From Shewanella nanhaiensis (GTDB lineage: Bacteria > Pseudomonadota > Gammaproteobacteria > Enterobacterales > Shewanellaceae): 64,000 bases of DNA. The stretch is from contig NZ_JAHZST010000011.1 of NCBI RefSeq assembly GCF_019457885.1, forward strand, positions 124,001 to 188,000, written 5' to 3'. A model generated the notes under the pieces. The model was not told where the DNA came from, made no database searches, and saw only the letters and a program-made list of their open reading frames with translations. Both the position numbers and the translations under genes were made by a program. Below, one piece after another: positions 43,172 through 53,272 of this stretch; position 1 is the first letter of the stretch, and each line of letters begins with the position of its first letter.

Positions 43172-44917
43172 ATGAATATTTCAGAATTGTTTAGTTTTAT
43201 CTTTGGTTATATTGCTCACAACCCCTTCGTATTTCTCTTCCTGAGTATCGCTATCGGTTATCCTCTAGGGAAGATCTCCATCAAGGGGATCAACCTAGGC
43301 TCGACCGCGGGCACACTTGTGGTGGGAGTCGGTATCGCACTCACGGCATTCTCCGTTTATGGTTTGAGGATCGATGCGCCGGGACTGGTTTCCGATATCT
43401 TCTTGATGATGTTTATGTACGCCATCGGAATGAAGGTTGGGCCGCAGTTTTTCTCTGGATTAGCGCGGGGAGGCTTAGATTTTGTGGTTATCGGTCTTAT
43501 CGTGGTGTTCAGTAACTTCCTTATCGTCTTCTTCGGAGCCAAGTTACTGGGATTAGCGCCTGGCTATGCAGCGGGGATCATATCGGGGAGTTATACCGTA
43601 ACTGCTGTGATGGGGGTAGCTCAGTCAGCTATTACGTCTGGGGCATTTAAAGCACCAGCAGGCATGACACTCGATCAAGTCAGTGCCAATATTGCTGCGG
43701 GTTATGCCATTAGTTATATTCTTTCAAGCGTATTTATTATTTTACTTATCAAGTATCTGCCTTCCATGTTCGGAATCGATCCCGTTAAAGCTGGTAAGGA
43801 TGCTGAAGCTGAATTTGGGGCCGGTGGAGACACGGAAGCGCTGCCTAGTACTAACGGTTTTTCTAATCTGGGCGTGTTGCCTTTAGATATTCGTGCCTAT
43901 CGAGTCGAGCATCAAGAGCTTGTGGGTCAAAGTATTGAAGGCCTATTTCATCGATATCCCCATGCGGCGATCCTCAAGCTGGTTCGTGGCGATGAGGTGA
44001 TTGATGCAGCCGATAACCCTAAGCTTGAGTTAGGCGATATTATCGGGGTTCGAGGTAACTACCATGAGTTGATTCAAGGCGGTGAGTCGAGAGTGGGTGT
44101 TGAGGTCGATGAACCTCGTGCGCGCAATGTCGACATCGAAGTGGCAGATATTCACTTAGGTAAGTCGGCATTTATTGGAAAAACCATCGAAGAGATTAGT
44201 AAAGAAGTCGGATTTGGTATCTACCTCAAGGCTCTGTTTAGGCAAGGGCATCAACTCCCTGTTTTACCGCAATCTGTGGTTGAGATGGGGGATGTGATCC
44301 GAGTGGCGGGTTCTGAGTGGTGTGTTCAACAAGCGGCGAAGAAGTTAAATAGCAATCCCATTGTTGAAAGCACACTCACTGAGACCTTTTATCTCGCGCT
44401 CTCTTTGCTGATTGGTTATGTCTGCGGTCACATGAGTGTGACTTTGGGGGGAATTCCATTTGCGCTGGGCACCTCGGCTGGCTGTATGCTCACCGGCATC
44501 ATATTCTCCTTCCTGCGTACACGTAACCCTGCATTTGGCGGCCCGATGAGTGAAGGAGCACGTAGTTTCTTGCAAGATATCGGCCTGAGCTTGTTTGTCG
44601 CGGTATTAGCTGCAACGGTTGGGCCAAAGATATTGGCATCATTCCAAGGTATTGTGGTGATTAAGATAGCTGCACTGGGCTTAACGGCGGCATTGGTGCC
44701 TCCGCTGCTTGCTTGGATATATGGTCTCTACTTCCGCAAAATGAACCCTGCAATATTGGCGGGAGCCTGTGCTGGCGGACGTAACAGTACTCCAGCGATG
44801 AAGGGCGCTCAGGATGCATGTCAAAGTGATATGCCAGCGGTTGGTTATCCAGTGCCTTACGCCTTAACCTCGATGATAGTACTGGTTCTGGGTTATCTGA
44901 CGATGGTGCTCTATTAA
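43172..44917 (+). CDS. AspT/YidE-type antiporter, probable glutamate/GABA exchanger
   Basis: I take the ATG at 43172 (MNISELFSF), with GGGA 8 bases upstream; an ATG at 43142 has no ribosome-binding site. The 581-residue protein has the family layout: five to six TM segments, two RCK_C/TrkA-C domains in the middle (about 235-395, RAYRVEHQELVGQSIEGL and ADIHLGKSAFIGKTI), then TM segments with GGIPFALGTSAG and AGACAGGRNSTPAM. AspT exchanges aspartate for alanine. Since it follows gadB by about 110 bases, I infer a glutamate-in/GABA-out role completing an acid-resistance pair; no GadC (APC family) is present nearby. Confidence 0.85.
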   Translation: MNISELFSFIFGYIAHNPFVFLFLSIAIGYPLGKISIKGINLGSTAGTLVVGVGIALTAFSVYGLRIDAPGLVSDIFLMMFMYAIGMKVGPQFFSGLARGGLDFVVIGLIVVFSNFLIVFFGAKLLGLAPGYAAGIISGSYTVTAVMGVAQSAITSGAFKAPAGMTLDQVSANIAAGYAISYILSSVFIILLIKYLPSMFGIDPVKAGKDAEAEFGAGGDTEALPSTNGFSNLGVLPLDIRAYRVEHQELVGQSIEGLFHRYPHAAILKLVRGDEVIDAADNPKLELGDIIGVRGNYHELIQGGESRVGVEVDEPRARNVDIEVADIHLGKSAFIGKTIEEISKEVGFGIYLKALFRQGHQLPVLPQSVVEMGDVIRVAGSEWCVQQAAKKLNSNPIVESTLTETFYLALSLLIGYVCGHMSVTLGGIPFALGTSAGCMLTGIIFSFLRTRNPAFGGPMSEGARSFLQDIGLSLFVAVLAATVGPKILASFQGIVVIKIAALGLTAALVPPLLAWIYGLYFRKMNPAILAGACAGGRNSTPAMKGAQDACQSDMPAVGYPVPYALTSMIVLVLGYLTMVLY

Positions 44918-44947
44918 TCTCTTATACCGATTTGGCTAAAGACAGAT

Positions 44948-44980
44948 AAAAAAATGCAGCTCATTGAGCTGCATTTTTAT
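44948..44980. terminator. Bidirectional terminator between the antiporter and hslO
   Basis: ATGCAGCTCA pairs with TGAGCTGCAT, with an A-run before and a T-run after, so it can stop transcription from both sides. It lies between convergent genes. Confidence 0.9.
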
Positions 44981-44993
44981 TAACTATTGAATG

Positions 44994-45854
44994 TTACTGC
45001 TTAGTCTCTGGCGCTTGTGTGTTGCTGAAGATAGCTGCCACATCAATAGAGTCGAAACTGTAGTTGGTGTTGCAGTACTCACAACCCATCTCAATCTTTC
45101 CCTGTTCGGCCAGAATAGACTCAATCTCCTCTCTTGAGACTGTGCGTATTGCCGATGCGCTACGCTCTCTAGAGCAGGTGCATGAGAAGGTGACTGCTAC
45201 TGGTTCAAATAGACGAACCTCCTCTTGATGATACAAGCGGTGGAGAACCTCTTCAGCTTCTAGCTCAAACAGCTCCTCAGCTTTAACGGTTGCAGTCAGC
45301 TGCTCTAAGTGCTCAAACTCAGCGTTATGGTCGCCCTCTGTTGGCAGTACTTGTAGTAGCATTCCTGCAGCTTGTTTACCGTTGGCAAACAGAGTAATTG
45401 AGGTCGGAAGCTGCTCTGATTGAGCGAAATACTCCTCGAGACAACCCGCTAATGTGGGCTTATCTAGTGCAACGACACCTTGGTAACGCTCACCTTCGGT
45501 AGGAGTTAAGGTGATCACCATATGGCCTTTACCAAACAGTTGCTGCAGGTCGCCATCGCTGCTTGGTTCGCCTTTGAAGCGTGCTACACCACGAAGTTGT
45601 TGTAGGTTGTTGCCATTGATCACAGCCAGAGAGACTGGGCCGTCACCTTGTAGTTGAACGCTGATATCACCGTTAAACTTGAGTGTGGCGGTCAATAGTG
45701 AGGTCGCTGCAAGCAGCTGACCTAGCAGATTTTGGATTGGCGCAGGGTAATTATGAGCCGAGAGTACCTCTTGGTAACTCTGCTCAAGCTGCACCAACTC
45801 ACCACGGACGTCGGCATTTTCAAACAGGTAGCGGTGTAAATTGTCTTTACTCAT
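44994..45854 (-). CDS. hslO: Redox-regulated chaperone Hsp33
   Basis: Hsp33 binds unfolding proteins during oxidative heat stress. The 286-residue length and the C-terminal zinc switch are visible: CTCSRERS followed 30 residues later by CEYCNTNY, giving the CxC-x(n)-CxxC arrangement whose cysteines form disulfides when oxidised. The N-terminal YLFENADVRGELVQLEQSY start is typical. It lies downstream of hslR on the same strand (about 140 bases), as in enterobacteria. Confidence 0.97.
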   Translation of the reverse strand: MSKDNLHRYLFENADVRGELVQLEQSYQEVLSAHNYPAPIQNLLGQLLAATSLLTATLKFNGDISVQLQGDGPVSLAVINGNNLQQLRGVARFKGEPSSDGDLQQLFGKGHMVITLTPTEGERYQGVVALDKPTLAGCLEEYFAQSEQLPTSITLFANGKQAAGMLLQVLPTEGDHNAEFEHLEQLTATVKAEELFELEAEEVLHRLYHQEEVRLFEPVAVTFSCTCSRERSASAIRTVSREEIESILAEQGKIEMGCEYCNTNYSFDSIDVAAIFSNTQAPETKQ

Positions 45855-45997
45855 TTAGATCTCAATCTCACAATGTGATTCGGTATAAAACTATTTGGTA
45901 TAACACTATTCGTATAGCGCGAGTCGGTTAACTTAATTGTTACCAGATATTGCTTAATATATGGCCTTTAATCGTGACTTCAATGGTGAGCTCGATA

Positions 45998-46396
45998 TTA
46001 GCTCTCTTTGAAGCGGATTAGTTGCCGGCGCTGCTTTTTATCCGGCTTATGGTCAGGCGCAGGATTATTCAGTACATTCAATCGTCTGGCTTCGGCATAG
46101 GTTTCACGTTTCGCTACGCTTTCAGGTGTTTCTTGGTACAAAGTTTGTGCAATTGCCGCATTTTGTCTCTGTTCTGACAGCTTTTTTATGACAATCTCTT
46201 TTTCGTCATATCCCTGTCTTAACCTGATGACTGCATCCACTTCTGCAAGCTTGCTGGATTTAGCGCGTTGGCCATTGTAATGAACTTTACCACCATTAAT
46301 CATCTCCTTCGCGATAGCACGAGTTTTATAGAAACGTGCGGCCCAAAGCCATTTATCTAGGCGAACAGAGGTAATTTCATCGGCAGACTTACTCAT
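45998..46396 (-). CDS. hslR: Heat-shock protein Hsp15 (S4 RNA-binding)
   Basis: Hsp15 binds stalled 50S subunits carrying nascent peptidyl-tRNA and helps recycle them. The 132-residue protein has the S4 domain VRLDKWLWAARFYKTRAIAK then GGKVHYNGQRAKSS, and a basic C-terminus (KPDKKQRRQLIRF). It is the first gene of a likely hslR-hslO transcript. The spacer to hslO holds three imperfect copies of a short CGGTATAAAACTATT-type unit near 45880-45915. Confidence 0.95.
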   Translation of the reverse strand: MSKSADEITSVRLDKWLWAARFYKTRAIAKEMINGGKVHYNGQRAKSSKLAEVDAVIRLRQGYDEKEIVIKKLSEQRQNAAIAQTLYQETPESVAKRETYAEARRLNVLNNPAPDHKPDKKQRRQLIRFKES

Positions 46397-46653
46397 TGAG
46401 TCTCCATAGGGATATTAAAGATGGGTGAGCTCACAAGCTGGAGATTAAAATCGCTAATCATGCCGGCAATAACCTATTATAGCGATCGGCCTCACACCCT
46501 TTTATGGCGCGTAAAGTTAGCATATTTGGGCTCTTTTCGCCAATAAAGCTAATGTTGTGGGCTTGTTGCCGTTAACAGTGTAGGTTAGCATGAGTCAGTA
46601 TTCGCTAAATTATCGTAATCAGAACAGAGGCCTGTATATAGGGTCCACATTAT

Positions 46654-47559
46654 ATGGATTTATTAGATAAAGTTATAAGCAAGGCTGCGGACATCCCGCA
46701 TAAGCCTCTGAGCACAAGCGTTTTTTGGGTCGGTTTAATTATTGTACTCTACCTGTTTGCTCAAATTACATGGAAGTTAGTTCCTACCTCCGAGCCATCC
46801 ACAAACTGGCGTCCTACCCCTGCAAGTGTCAGTGCGGGTAAGAGTGTCAGTGTGGCTCAACTGCAGGCACTGTCTCTGTTTGGCAAGGCCGACGAAGCCT
46901 CAAGTCAACCTAAAGTTGCACCTGTAGAGGAGCAGATCACCGATGCGCCTAAGACCTCACTGTCGATTCAATTGACGGGTGTTGTGGCTTCGACTGCCCA
47001 GCAAAAAGGCTTAGCAGTTATCGCATCGAGTGGCAGTCAAAATACCTATAGCTTAGGCGATAAGATTAAGGGAACCTCCGCTTCACTCAAAGAGGTGTAC
47101 GCAGATCGCATCATAATAACTAACAGTGGTCGGTATGAAACCTTGATGTTAGACGGTCTTAAATATGAGACTAACGGTCAAGCTAACAAACAACTACAGC
47201 AAGCCAAGTCTGTGCGTAAGGTCGATCAGCGCCAAAACAAACAAGTTGCCCAAGATATCTTGGAGTCCAGAGATGAGCTCCTTGCGGATCCGAGCAAGCT
47301 GACAGATTACTTAGCTATCTCCCCAGTACAGAGGGAGGGTCAGCTTCAGGGTTACCGCTTAAATGCAGGAAAAGACAGAGATCTGTTTAAACAAGCGGGT
47401 TTTAGAGCTAATGATCTGGCAAAGTCGATCAATGGTTATGATCTTACTGAGATGACTCAGGCATTAGAGGTGATGGCGCAGTTGCCAGAGCTTACCGAGA
47501 TATCTTTGATGGTGGAGCGTGACGGGCAGCTGGTCGAGATCATGTTCAGCCTCCCTTAG
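46654..47559 (+). CDS. gspC: Type II secretion protein GspC
   Basis: First gene of a complete gspC-N operon. A 301-residue inner-membrane protein that contacts the secretin through its HR domain and recruits substrates. One TM segment is at about 20-40 (VFWVGLIIVLYLFAQI), then a Pro/Ser linker, the HR domain (SIQLTGVVASTAQQKGLAVI), and a C-terminal PDZ domain (about 225-301, GYRLNAGKDRDLFKQAGFR). PDZ-type GspC is typical of Shewanella and Vibrio. Confidence 0.95.
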   Translation: MDLLDKVISKAADIPHKPLSTSVFWVGLIIVLYLFAQITWKLVPTSEPSTNWRPTPASVSAGKSVSVAQLQALSLFGKADEASSQPKVAPVEEQITDAPKTSLSIQLTGVVASTAQQKGLAVIASSGSQNTYSLGDKIKGTSASLKEVYADRIIITNSGRYETLMLDGLKYETNGQANKQLQQAKSVRKVDQRQNKQVAQDILESRDELLADPSKLTDYLAISPVQREGQLQGYRLNAGKDRDLFKQAGFRANDLAKSINGYDLTEMTQALEVMAQLPELTEISLMVERDGQLVEIMFSLP

Positions 47560-47715
47560 TACCTGTATAAGATCTGAAAAAGTTAACATAAGAAATAATA
47601 GAATTCGCCGCACGCCAACCTGGCCAAGTGCTCGTGAATAGGAGCAAACTTGCTTACCCTAGTTTATCGTCGGGGACGCATGTGGCAAACAGCTTAAGCT
47701 TTATGGGAAGTTAAA

Positions 47716-49854
47716 ATGAATAAGAAGAATATTCGCAGGAAGTTAATCGCAAGTTTAGTGATGGGGGCATCCTTACTTGCTCCTCAACTTGCTTGGTCTG
47801 AGCAGTATGCGGCTAATTTCAAAGGGACTGATATTCAGGAGTTTATCAACATAGTTGGTAAAAATCTTAACAGGACTATCATTGTCGATCCTACTGTGCG
47901 CGGTAAAATCAACGTGCGTAGCTATGATCTGCTCAACGATGAGCAATATTATCAATTCTTCCTCAATGTACTTCAGGTTTATGGTTATGCCGTCGTCGAG
48001 ATGGATAACAACATCATCAAGGTCATCAAAGATAAAGATGCAAAAACAGCCGCTATTCGTGTGGCCGATGATAAAACTCCCGGCTTAGGTGATGAGATGG
48101 TGACGCGAATTGTCGCTCTCTACAACACGGAAGCTAAGCAGCTTGCTCCGTTACTTCGTCAGCTTAATGATAATGCCGGTGGCGGTAACGTGGTTAACTA
48201 CGATCCATCCAATGTTTTGATGATCTCTGGCCGTGCTGCCGTGGTGAATAAGCTAGTTGAGATTGTTCGCCGCGTCGATAAGCAAGGTGATACTGAAGTT
48301 CAGGTTGTGCCACTCGAATACGCCTCTGCAGGGGAGATAGTGCGCATTATCGATACCCTATATCGCTCTACTGGAAATAAGTCTCAGATGCCTGGTCAGG
48401 CACCAAAAGTGGTGGCCGATGAGCGCATGAATGCCGTCATCGTTAGTGGTGACGAGAAGAGCCGCCTACGTGTGGTCTCGTTAGTGAAAAAGCTCGATGC
48501 CGAGCAGGCCAGCACAGGTAACACTAAGGTTCGTTATCTCAGATACGCTAAAGCCGAAGATCTGGTTGAGGTGTTAACAGGTTTTGCTGAGAAGCTAGTC
48601 AACGATAAAGATGGCGGCGGTGGTCAAGCCGGTGGTAAGAAGCGTCGTAATGAGATCAACATTATGGCCCATGATGACACCAACGCTTTGGTGATCAGCG
48701 CGGAGCCAGATCAGATGCGTACCATCGAAAGTGTTGTTAATCAGCTTGATATTCGTCGTGCTCAGGTGTTGGTTGAAGCGATTATCGTTGAGGTGTCAGA
48801 GGGGGATGATGTTGGTTTTGGTGTCCAGTGGGCAACCGCAGCAGGTGGTGGTACTCAGTTTAATAACTTGGGCCCGACGATAGGCGAGATTGGTGCTGGT
48901 GTTTGGAATGCCAGAGATCAAAAAGCATCTCAAACCTGTAGTGGAGCAGGCGACAACCAAACCTGTACCGATAATCCAGATACTCCCGGTGATATAACCT
49001 TGCTGGCTCAAGCGTTAGGCAAGGTTAATGGTATGGCTTGGGGTGTGGCCATGGGTGACTTCGGTGCACTGATTCAAGCTGTCTCAAGCGATACCAAATC
49101 AAACGTATTAGCAACACCTTCAATCACGACTCTAGATAACCAAGAAGCGTCATTTATTGTTGGTGATGAAGTGCCTATTTTAACGGGCGCGCAAAACTCA
49201 AGTAACGGCAACAGTAATCCATTCCAAACCGTTGAGCGTAAAGAGGTGGGGGTTAAGCTGAAGGTTGTCCCCCAAATTAATGAAGGTACCTCAGTTAAGT
49301 TGACCATTGAGCAAGAGGTGTCAGGCATTAACGGTAAAACAGGTGTCGATGTGACCTTTGCAACGCGTCGTTTAACCACCACTGTGATGGCAGATTCGGG
49401 GCAGATCGTTGTGCTAGGTGGCTTGATTAATGAAGAGGTGCAGGAGAGTGTACAGAAGGTACCTTTCCTTGGTGATATCCCGATCATTGGCCATCTGTTT
49501 AAGTCCTCTTCAAGCGGTAAGAAAAAGAAAAACCTGATGGTGTTTATTAAGCCAACGATTATTCGTGATGGTATCACCATGGAAGGCATCGCTGGTCGTA
49601 AATATAACTATTTCAGAGCACTACAGATGGAGCAGCAGGAGCGTGGTATTAACCTAATGCCAAATAGCGAAGTGCCTGTTCTTGAAGAGTGGAATCAATC
49701 GGATTACCTTCCTCCTGAAGTAAACGATATTCTTGAGCGTTACAAAGAGGGCAAAGGTTTAGAGACCAAGATGCGTCAAACAGACTCTACCCTGAAATCT
49801 ATCTCAGATAATAAAGAGAGCGATACTGCCAGCGAAGATAGTCATGATGAGTGA
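47716..49854 (+). CDS. gspD: Type II secretion outer-membrane secretin GspD
   Basis: A 712-residue secretin that forms the outer-membrane channel. It has a signal peptide (1-28, ending LAWS), the N0 domain (FKGTDIQEFINIVGKNLNRT), the N1-N3 repeats, and a C-terminal secretin domain with VPFLGDIPIIGHLFK and KKKNLMVFIKPTII. A Gly-rich stretch (GGGGQAGGKKRR) lies in the N3 region. A charged C-terminal tail of about 80 residues may bind a pilotin. It overlaps gspE by 11 bases. Confidence 0.97.
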   Translation: MNKKNIRRKLIASLVMGASLLAPQLAWSEQYAANFKGTDIQEFINIVGKNLNRTIIVDPTVRGKINVRSYDLLNDEQYYQFFLNVLQVYGYAVVEMDNNIIKVIKDKDAKTAAIRVADDKTPGLGDEMVTRIVALYNTEAKQLAPLLRQLNDNAGGGNVVNYDPSNVLMISGRAAVVNKLVEIVRRVDKQGDTEVQVVPLEYASAGEIVRIIDTLYRSTGNKSQMPGQAPKVVADERMNAVIVSGDEKSRLRVVSLVKKLDAEQASTGNTKVRYLRYAKAEDLVEVLTGFAEKLVNDKDGGGGQAGGKKRRNEINIMAHDDTNALVISAEPDQMRTIESVVNQLDIRRAQVLVEAIIVEVSEGDDVGFGVQWATAAGGGTQFNNLGPTIGEIGAGVWNARDQKASQTCSGAGDNQTCTDNPDTPGDITLLAQALGKVNGMAWGVAMGDFGALIQAVSSDTKSNVLATPSITTLDNQEASFIVGDEVPILTGAQNSSNGNSNPFQTVERKEVGVKLKVVPQINEGTSVKLTIEQEVSGINGKTGVDVTFATRRLTTTVMADSGQIVVLGGLINEEVQESVQKVPFLGDIPIIGHLFKSSSSGKKKKNLMVFIKPTIIRDGITMEGIAGRKYNYFRALQMEQQERGINLMPNSEVPVLEEWNQSDYLPPEVNDILERYKEGKGLETKMRQTDSTLKSISDNKESDTASEDSHDE

Positions 49855-51415
49855 GACACAAGCAACACAAATTGATGAGCTAGCTCAAGTCAGTGATGAG
49901 CTTGGCTTAACCGCTGAGAGTGAAACCGATGAGGTGTTTCACTCTAACAGTAAGGAGCGTCTGCCATTTGCCTATGCCCACCGTTTCAAGGTGGTGCTCG
50001 ATAAGCGTGATGATGCGCTGACCCTGTTTCACACTAGTGAATCTCCCGTTACAGCATTACTCGAAGCGAGACGTTACACAGGTCGTAACTTGCCTCTGGT
50101 TGAACTGGCTGCACCAGAATTTGAAGCCAAACTAACCATGGCTTATCAAGCTAACTCTTCTGAAGCTCAGCAGTTGATGGAAGATATTGGTAACGAGATG
50201 GATCTGTTTACACTGGCCGAAGAGCTACCTCAAACGGAAGATCTGTTAGAGGGTGATGACGACGCGCCGATCATTAAGTTGATCAACGCCCTGCTCTCTG
50301 AAGCGATCAAAGAGGAAGCATCGGATATCCATATTGAGACCTACGAGAAGCAGTTAGTGGTTCGCTTCCGTGTCGATGGTGTTTTGAAAGAGGTGCTTAA
50401 ACCTAACCGTAAACTCTCATCGCTACTGGTTTCTCGTATCAAGGTGATGGCGCGTTTGGATATTGCAGAGAAGCGTGTCCCACAAGATGGCCGTATCTCA
50501 TTGCGTATTGCTGGCCGAGCTGTGGATGTGCGTGTATCTACCATGCCATCTAGCCACGGTGAGCGTGTGGTACTGCGTCTACTGGATAAAAATGCTGGCA
50601 ACCTAGATCTTGTTCAACTGGGTATGACTCACGATGTGCAGGTTCAATTTGAAGAGCTTATCCGTAAGCCTCATGGCATTATTTTGGTGACCGGTCCAAC
50701 AGGTTCTGGTAAGAGTACCACCCTGTATGCGGGTTTAACTGAGCTTAACTCTAAAGATACCAATATTCTGACCGTAGAAGATCCTATCGAGTATGAACTT
50801 GAAGGGATAGGTCAGACTCAGGTTAACACTAAGGTTGATATGACCTTCGCTCGAGGATTGAGAGCGATTCTACGTCAAGATCCTGATGTGGTGATGATAG
50901 GTGAGATTCGAGATCTAGAGACGGCGCAAATTGCGGTTCAAGCATCATTAACTGGTCATATGGTGTTATCGACACTGCATACCAACACAGCAGCAGGTTC
51001 GATCACTCGACTGCAAGATATGGGAGTTGAGCCTTTCCTTGTCTCCTCGAGTTTGCTTGGGGTGCTAGCCCAACGTCTGATCCGTACCTTGTGTCCAGAT
51101 TGTAAGTCTGAGCATATTCCGGATCAAAGTGAGCGCGACCTACTCGGTATGTCAGCTGACGATACTCGGGTTATCTATCGCGCCGAAGGGTGTAAGAACT
51201 GTGGCCATAATGGTTATCGTGGTCGTACCGGTATCCATGAGCTGTTAGTGGTCGATGATGATGTGCGTGAACTCATCCATACCGGACGAGGTGAACTTGC
51301 CATCGAGAAGCACATACGTAAGAGCACGCCGAGTATTCGACACGATGGTATGAGTAAGGTACTTGCAGGTAGAACGACCTTGGAAGAGGTGTTACGTGTT
51401 ACCCGTGAGGAGTAA
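49844..51415 (+). CDS. gspE: Type II secretion ATPase GspE
   Basis: A 523-residue cytosolic hexameric ATPase that powers pseudopilus assembly. The N-terminal domain that binds GspL precedes the RecA-like core with Walker A GPTGSGKSTT (about 284-293), an Asp box and Walker B DPDVVMIGEIRD. A zinc-binding tetracysteine follows (CPDCKS and CKNCGHNG). Overlap with gspD indicates translational coupling. Confidence 0.97.
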   Translation: MMSETQATQIDELAQVSDELGLTAESETDEVFHSNSKERLPFAYAHRFKVVLDKRDDALTLFHTSESPVTALLEARRYTGRNLPLVELAAPEFEAKLTMAYQANSSEAQQLMEDIGNEMDLFTLAEELPQTEDLLEGDDDAPIIKLINALLSEAIKEEASDIHIETYEKQLVVRFRVDGVLKEVLKPNRKLSSLLVSRIKVMARLDIAEKRVPQDGRISLRIAGRAVDVRVSTMPSSHGERVVLRLLDKNAGNLDLVQLGMTHDVQVQFEELIRKPHGIILVTGPTGSGKSTTLYAGLTELNSKDTNILTVEDPIEYELEGIGQTQVNTKVDMTFARGLRAILRQDPDVVMIGEIRDLETAQIAVQASLTGHMVLSTLHTNTAAGSITRLQDMGVEPFLVSSSLLGVLAQRLIRTLCPDCKSEHIPDQSERDLLGMSADDTRVIYRAEGCKNCGHNGYRGRTGIHELLVVDDDVRELIHTGRGELAIEKHIRKSTPSIRHDGMSKVLAGRTTLEEVLRVTREE

Positions 51416-51495
51416 CATGTTGGCTGTGAATATGGATTTTTCAGATAAACAAATTTGCACTCTTTTGCTGCTTTGTTCAGATTTGGAGATAGGCT

Positions 51496-52719
51496 ATGCC
51501 AGCGTTTGAATATAAGGCATTAGATAATAAAGGAAAGCAGCAGAAAGGTGTGATGGAAGCCGATACGGCACGTCATGCCCGTGGTCAGTTAAGAGAACTG
51601 CGCCTGATGCCGCTGGAGATAGTGCCGGTTGTAGAGAAGGAAACCAAGGCGAAAACGGGTGGTAAAAGCCTGTTTCAGCGTGGGATCTCTGTTGCCGAGC
51701 TTGCTCTTATTACCCGCCAGATTGCTACTTTAGTGGCGGCAGGTTTACCTGTCGAAGAAGCGTTAAAAGCCGTCGGTCAGCAGTGTGAGAAAGATAGGCT
51801 CGCCAGCATGATTATGGCGGTTCGCTCCCGTGTCGTTGAGGGCTACAGCTTAGCCGACTCCATGGCCGAGTTTCCCCATATCTTTGACGATCTCTACCGC
51901 GCTATGGTGGCTTCAGGTGAAAAATCTGGCCATCTGGAAGTTGTACTTAATCGACTTGCCGATTACACCGAGCGTCGCCAACAGCTAAAGAGTAAGATGA
52001 CTCAGGCGATGATCTACCCAGTGGTTCTCACTGTTGTCGCTATCAGTGTTATCGCTATCTTGCTTGCAGCGGTTGTGCCCCAGGTTGTCGGCCAATTTGA
52101 GCATATGGGACAGGAGCTTCCCTGGACAACCTTGCTGCTTATCGCCTCTTCAGATTTTATCAGGGACTATGGCATTATCATTTTAGGCGTTGCTTTTGCG
52201 CTGTTTGTACTCTTTAAGCGTATGCTCACTAAGCCTGAATTTAGGATGAAATACGATTCTTTGCTACTGACACTTCCTGTTATAGGTCGAGTGAGTAAGG
52301 GGTTAAATACGGCACGTTTTGCTCGTACTTTAAGTATCTTAACTGCCAGCTCTGTGCCTCTGCTCGATGCGATGCGCATCGCCAGTGAGGTCTTAGTCAA
52401 TGTGAAAGTTCGAGCGGCAGTAGAGGAAGCAACTGCGCGAGTTCGAGAGGGAACCAGCTTAGGTGCTGCACTGACCAATACGAAACTTTTTCCACCTATG
52501 ATGCTCTATATGATCACCTCGGGTGAGAAGAGTGGACAGCTAGAACATATGCTTGAGCGCGCCGCCGATAACCAAGATAGAGAGTTTGAGTCCAATGTGA
52601 ATATCGCCTTGGGTGTTTTTGAGCCTCTATTAGTGGTGAGTATGGCCGCTGTGGTACTGTTTATCGTGCTGGCAATTCTGCAGCCAATCTTAGAGTTGAA
52701 TAACATGATTAGTGGCTAG
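51496..52719 (+). CDS. gspF: Type II secretion inner-membrane platform GspF
   Basis: A 407-residue polytopic membrane protein with two T2SSF repeats (helical cytosolic halves near 70-190 and 275-390) and three TM segments (about 170-190, 220-240, 375-400). It anchors the ATPase and may rotate pseudopilins out of the membrane. Start MPAFEYKALDNKGK is typical of the family. Confidence 0.96.
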   Translation: MPAFEYKALDNKGKQQKGVMEADTARHARGQLRELRLMPLEIVPVVEKETKAKTGGKSLFQRGISVAELALITRQIATLVAAGLPVEEALKAVGQQCEKDRLASMIMAVRSRVVEGYSLADSMAEFPHIFDDLYRAMVASGEKSGHLEVVLNRLADYTERRQQLKSKMTQAMIYPVVLTVVAISVIAILLAAVVPQVVGQFEHMGQELPWTTLLLIASSDFIRDYGIIILGVAFALFVLFKRMLTKPEFRMKYDSLLLTLPVIGRVSKGLNTARFARTLSILTASSVPLLDAMRIASEVLVNVKVRAAVEEATARVREGTSLGAALTNTKLFPPMMLYMITSGEKSGQLEHMLERAADNQDREFESNVNIALGVFEPLLVVSMAAVVLFIVLAILQPILELNNMISG

Positions 52720-52783
52720 TCGCCCCTATATTTTCTGCATCATCTTTATGGTGTAGCCCAGTTTTATTAAGAGGACGTAGTTC

Positions 52784-53218
52784 ATGCAAGCAAGAAAAAA
52801 ACAGCAAGGTTTTACCCTACTCGAAGTGATGGTTGTGATCGTTATTTTGGGTATTCTGGCCTCTATGGTTGTACCTAACCTTATGGGCAATAAGGATAAA
52901 GCCGATATTCAAAAAGCTATCTCAGACATTGTGGCGCTAGAGAACTCTCTGGATATGTATAAGTTGGATAACAGCATCTATCCGACGACTGAGCAGGGGC
53001 TTGAAGCCTTGACTCAAAAGCCTACAGGTTCACCTGAGCCACGTAACTACCGCGAAGATGGCTATGTGAAGCGCCTACCACAAGATCCGTGGAGAAATGA
53101 TTACCTGCTATTGAGCCCAGGTGAGAACGGTAAAATTGATATCTTCAGCGCAGGTCCTGATGGTCAGGCTGGCACTGAAGATGATATCGGAAACTGGAAT
53201 CTACAGAACTTTCAGTAA
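52784..53218 (+). CDS. gspG: Major pseudopilin GspG
   Basis: A 144-residue type IV pilin-like subunit, the main component of the pseudopilus. The prepilin peptidase site is QQG/FTLLEVMVV with Glu5, followed by the hydrophobic helix. The conserved YPTTEQGLEAL and the Ca-site loop with GPDGQAGTEDDIGNW are present. Confidence 0.97.
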   Translation: MQARKKQQGFTLLEVMVVIVILGILASMVVPNLMGNKDKADIQKAISDIVALENSLDMYKLDNSIYPTTEQGLEALTQKPTGSPEPRNYREDGYVKRLPQDPWRNDYLLLSPGENGKIDIFSAGPDGQAGTEDDIGNWNLQNFQ

Positions 53219-53272
53219 TCACTGAATCTCTGTTTATCCCGATCCTATGACGTCGCCTAGAGCCACAACTTG

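Noticed and set aside
49074..49589. 171-codon ORF antisense to gspD
   Set aside because: gspD is a clear secretin in this region; the antisense frame is open by chance.
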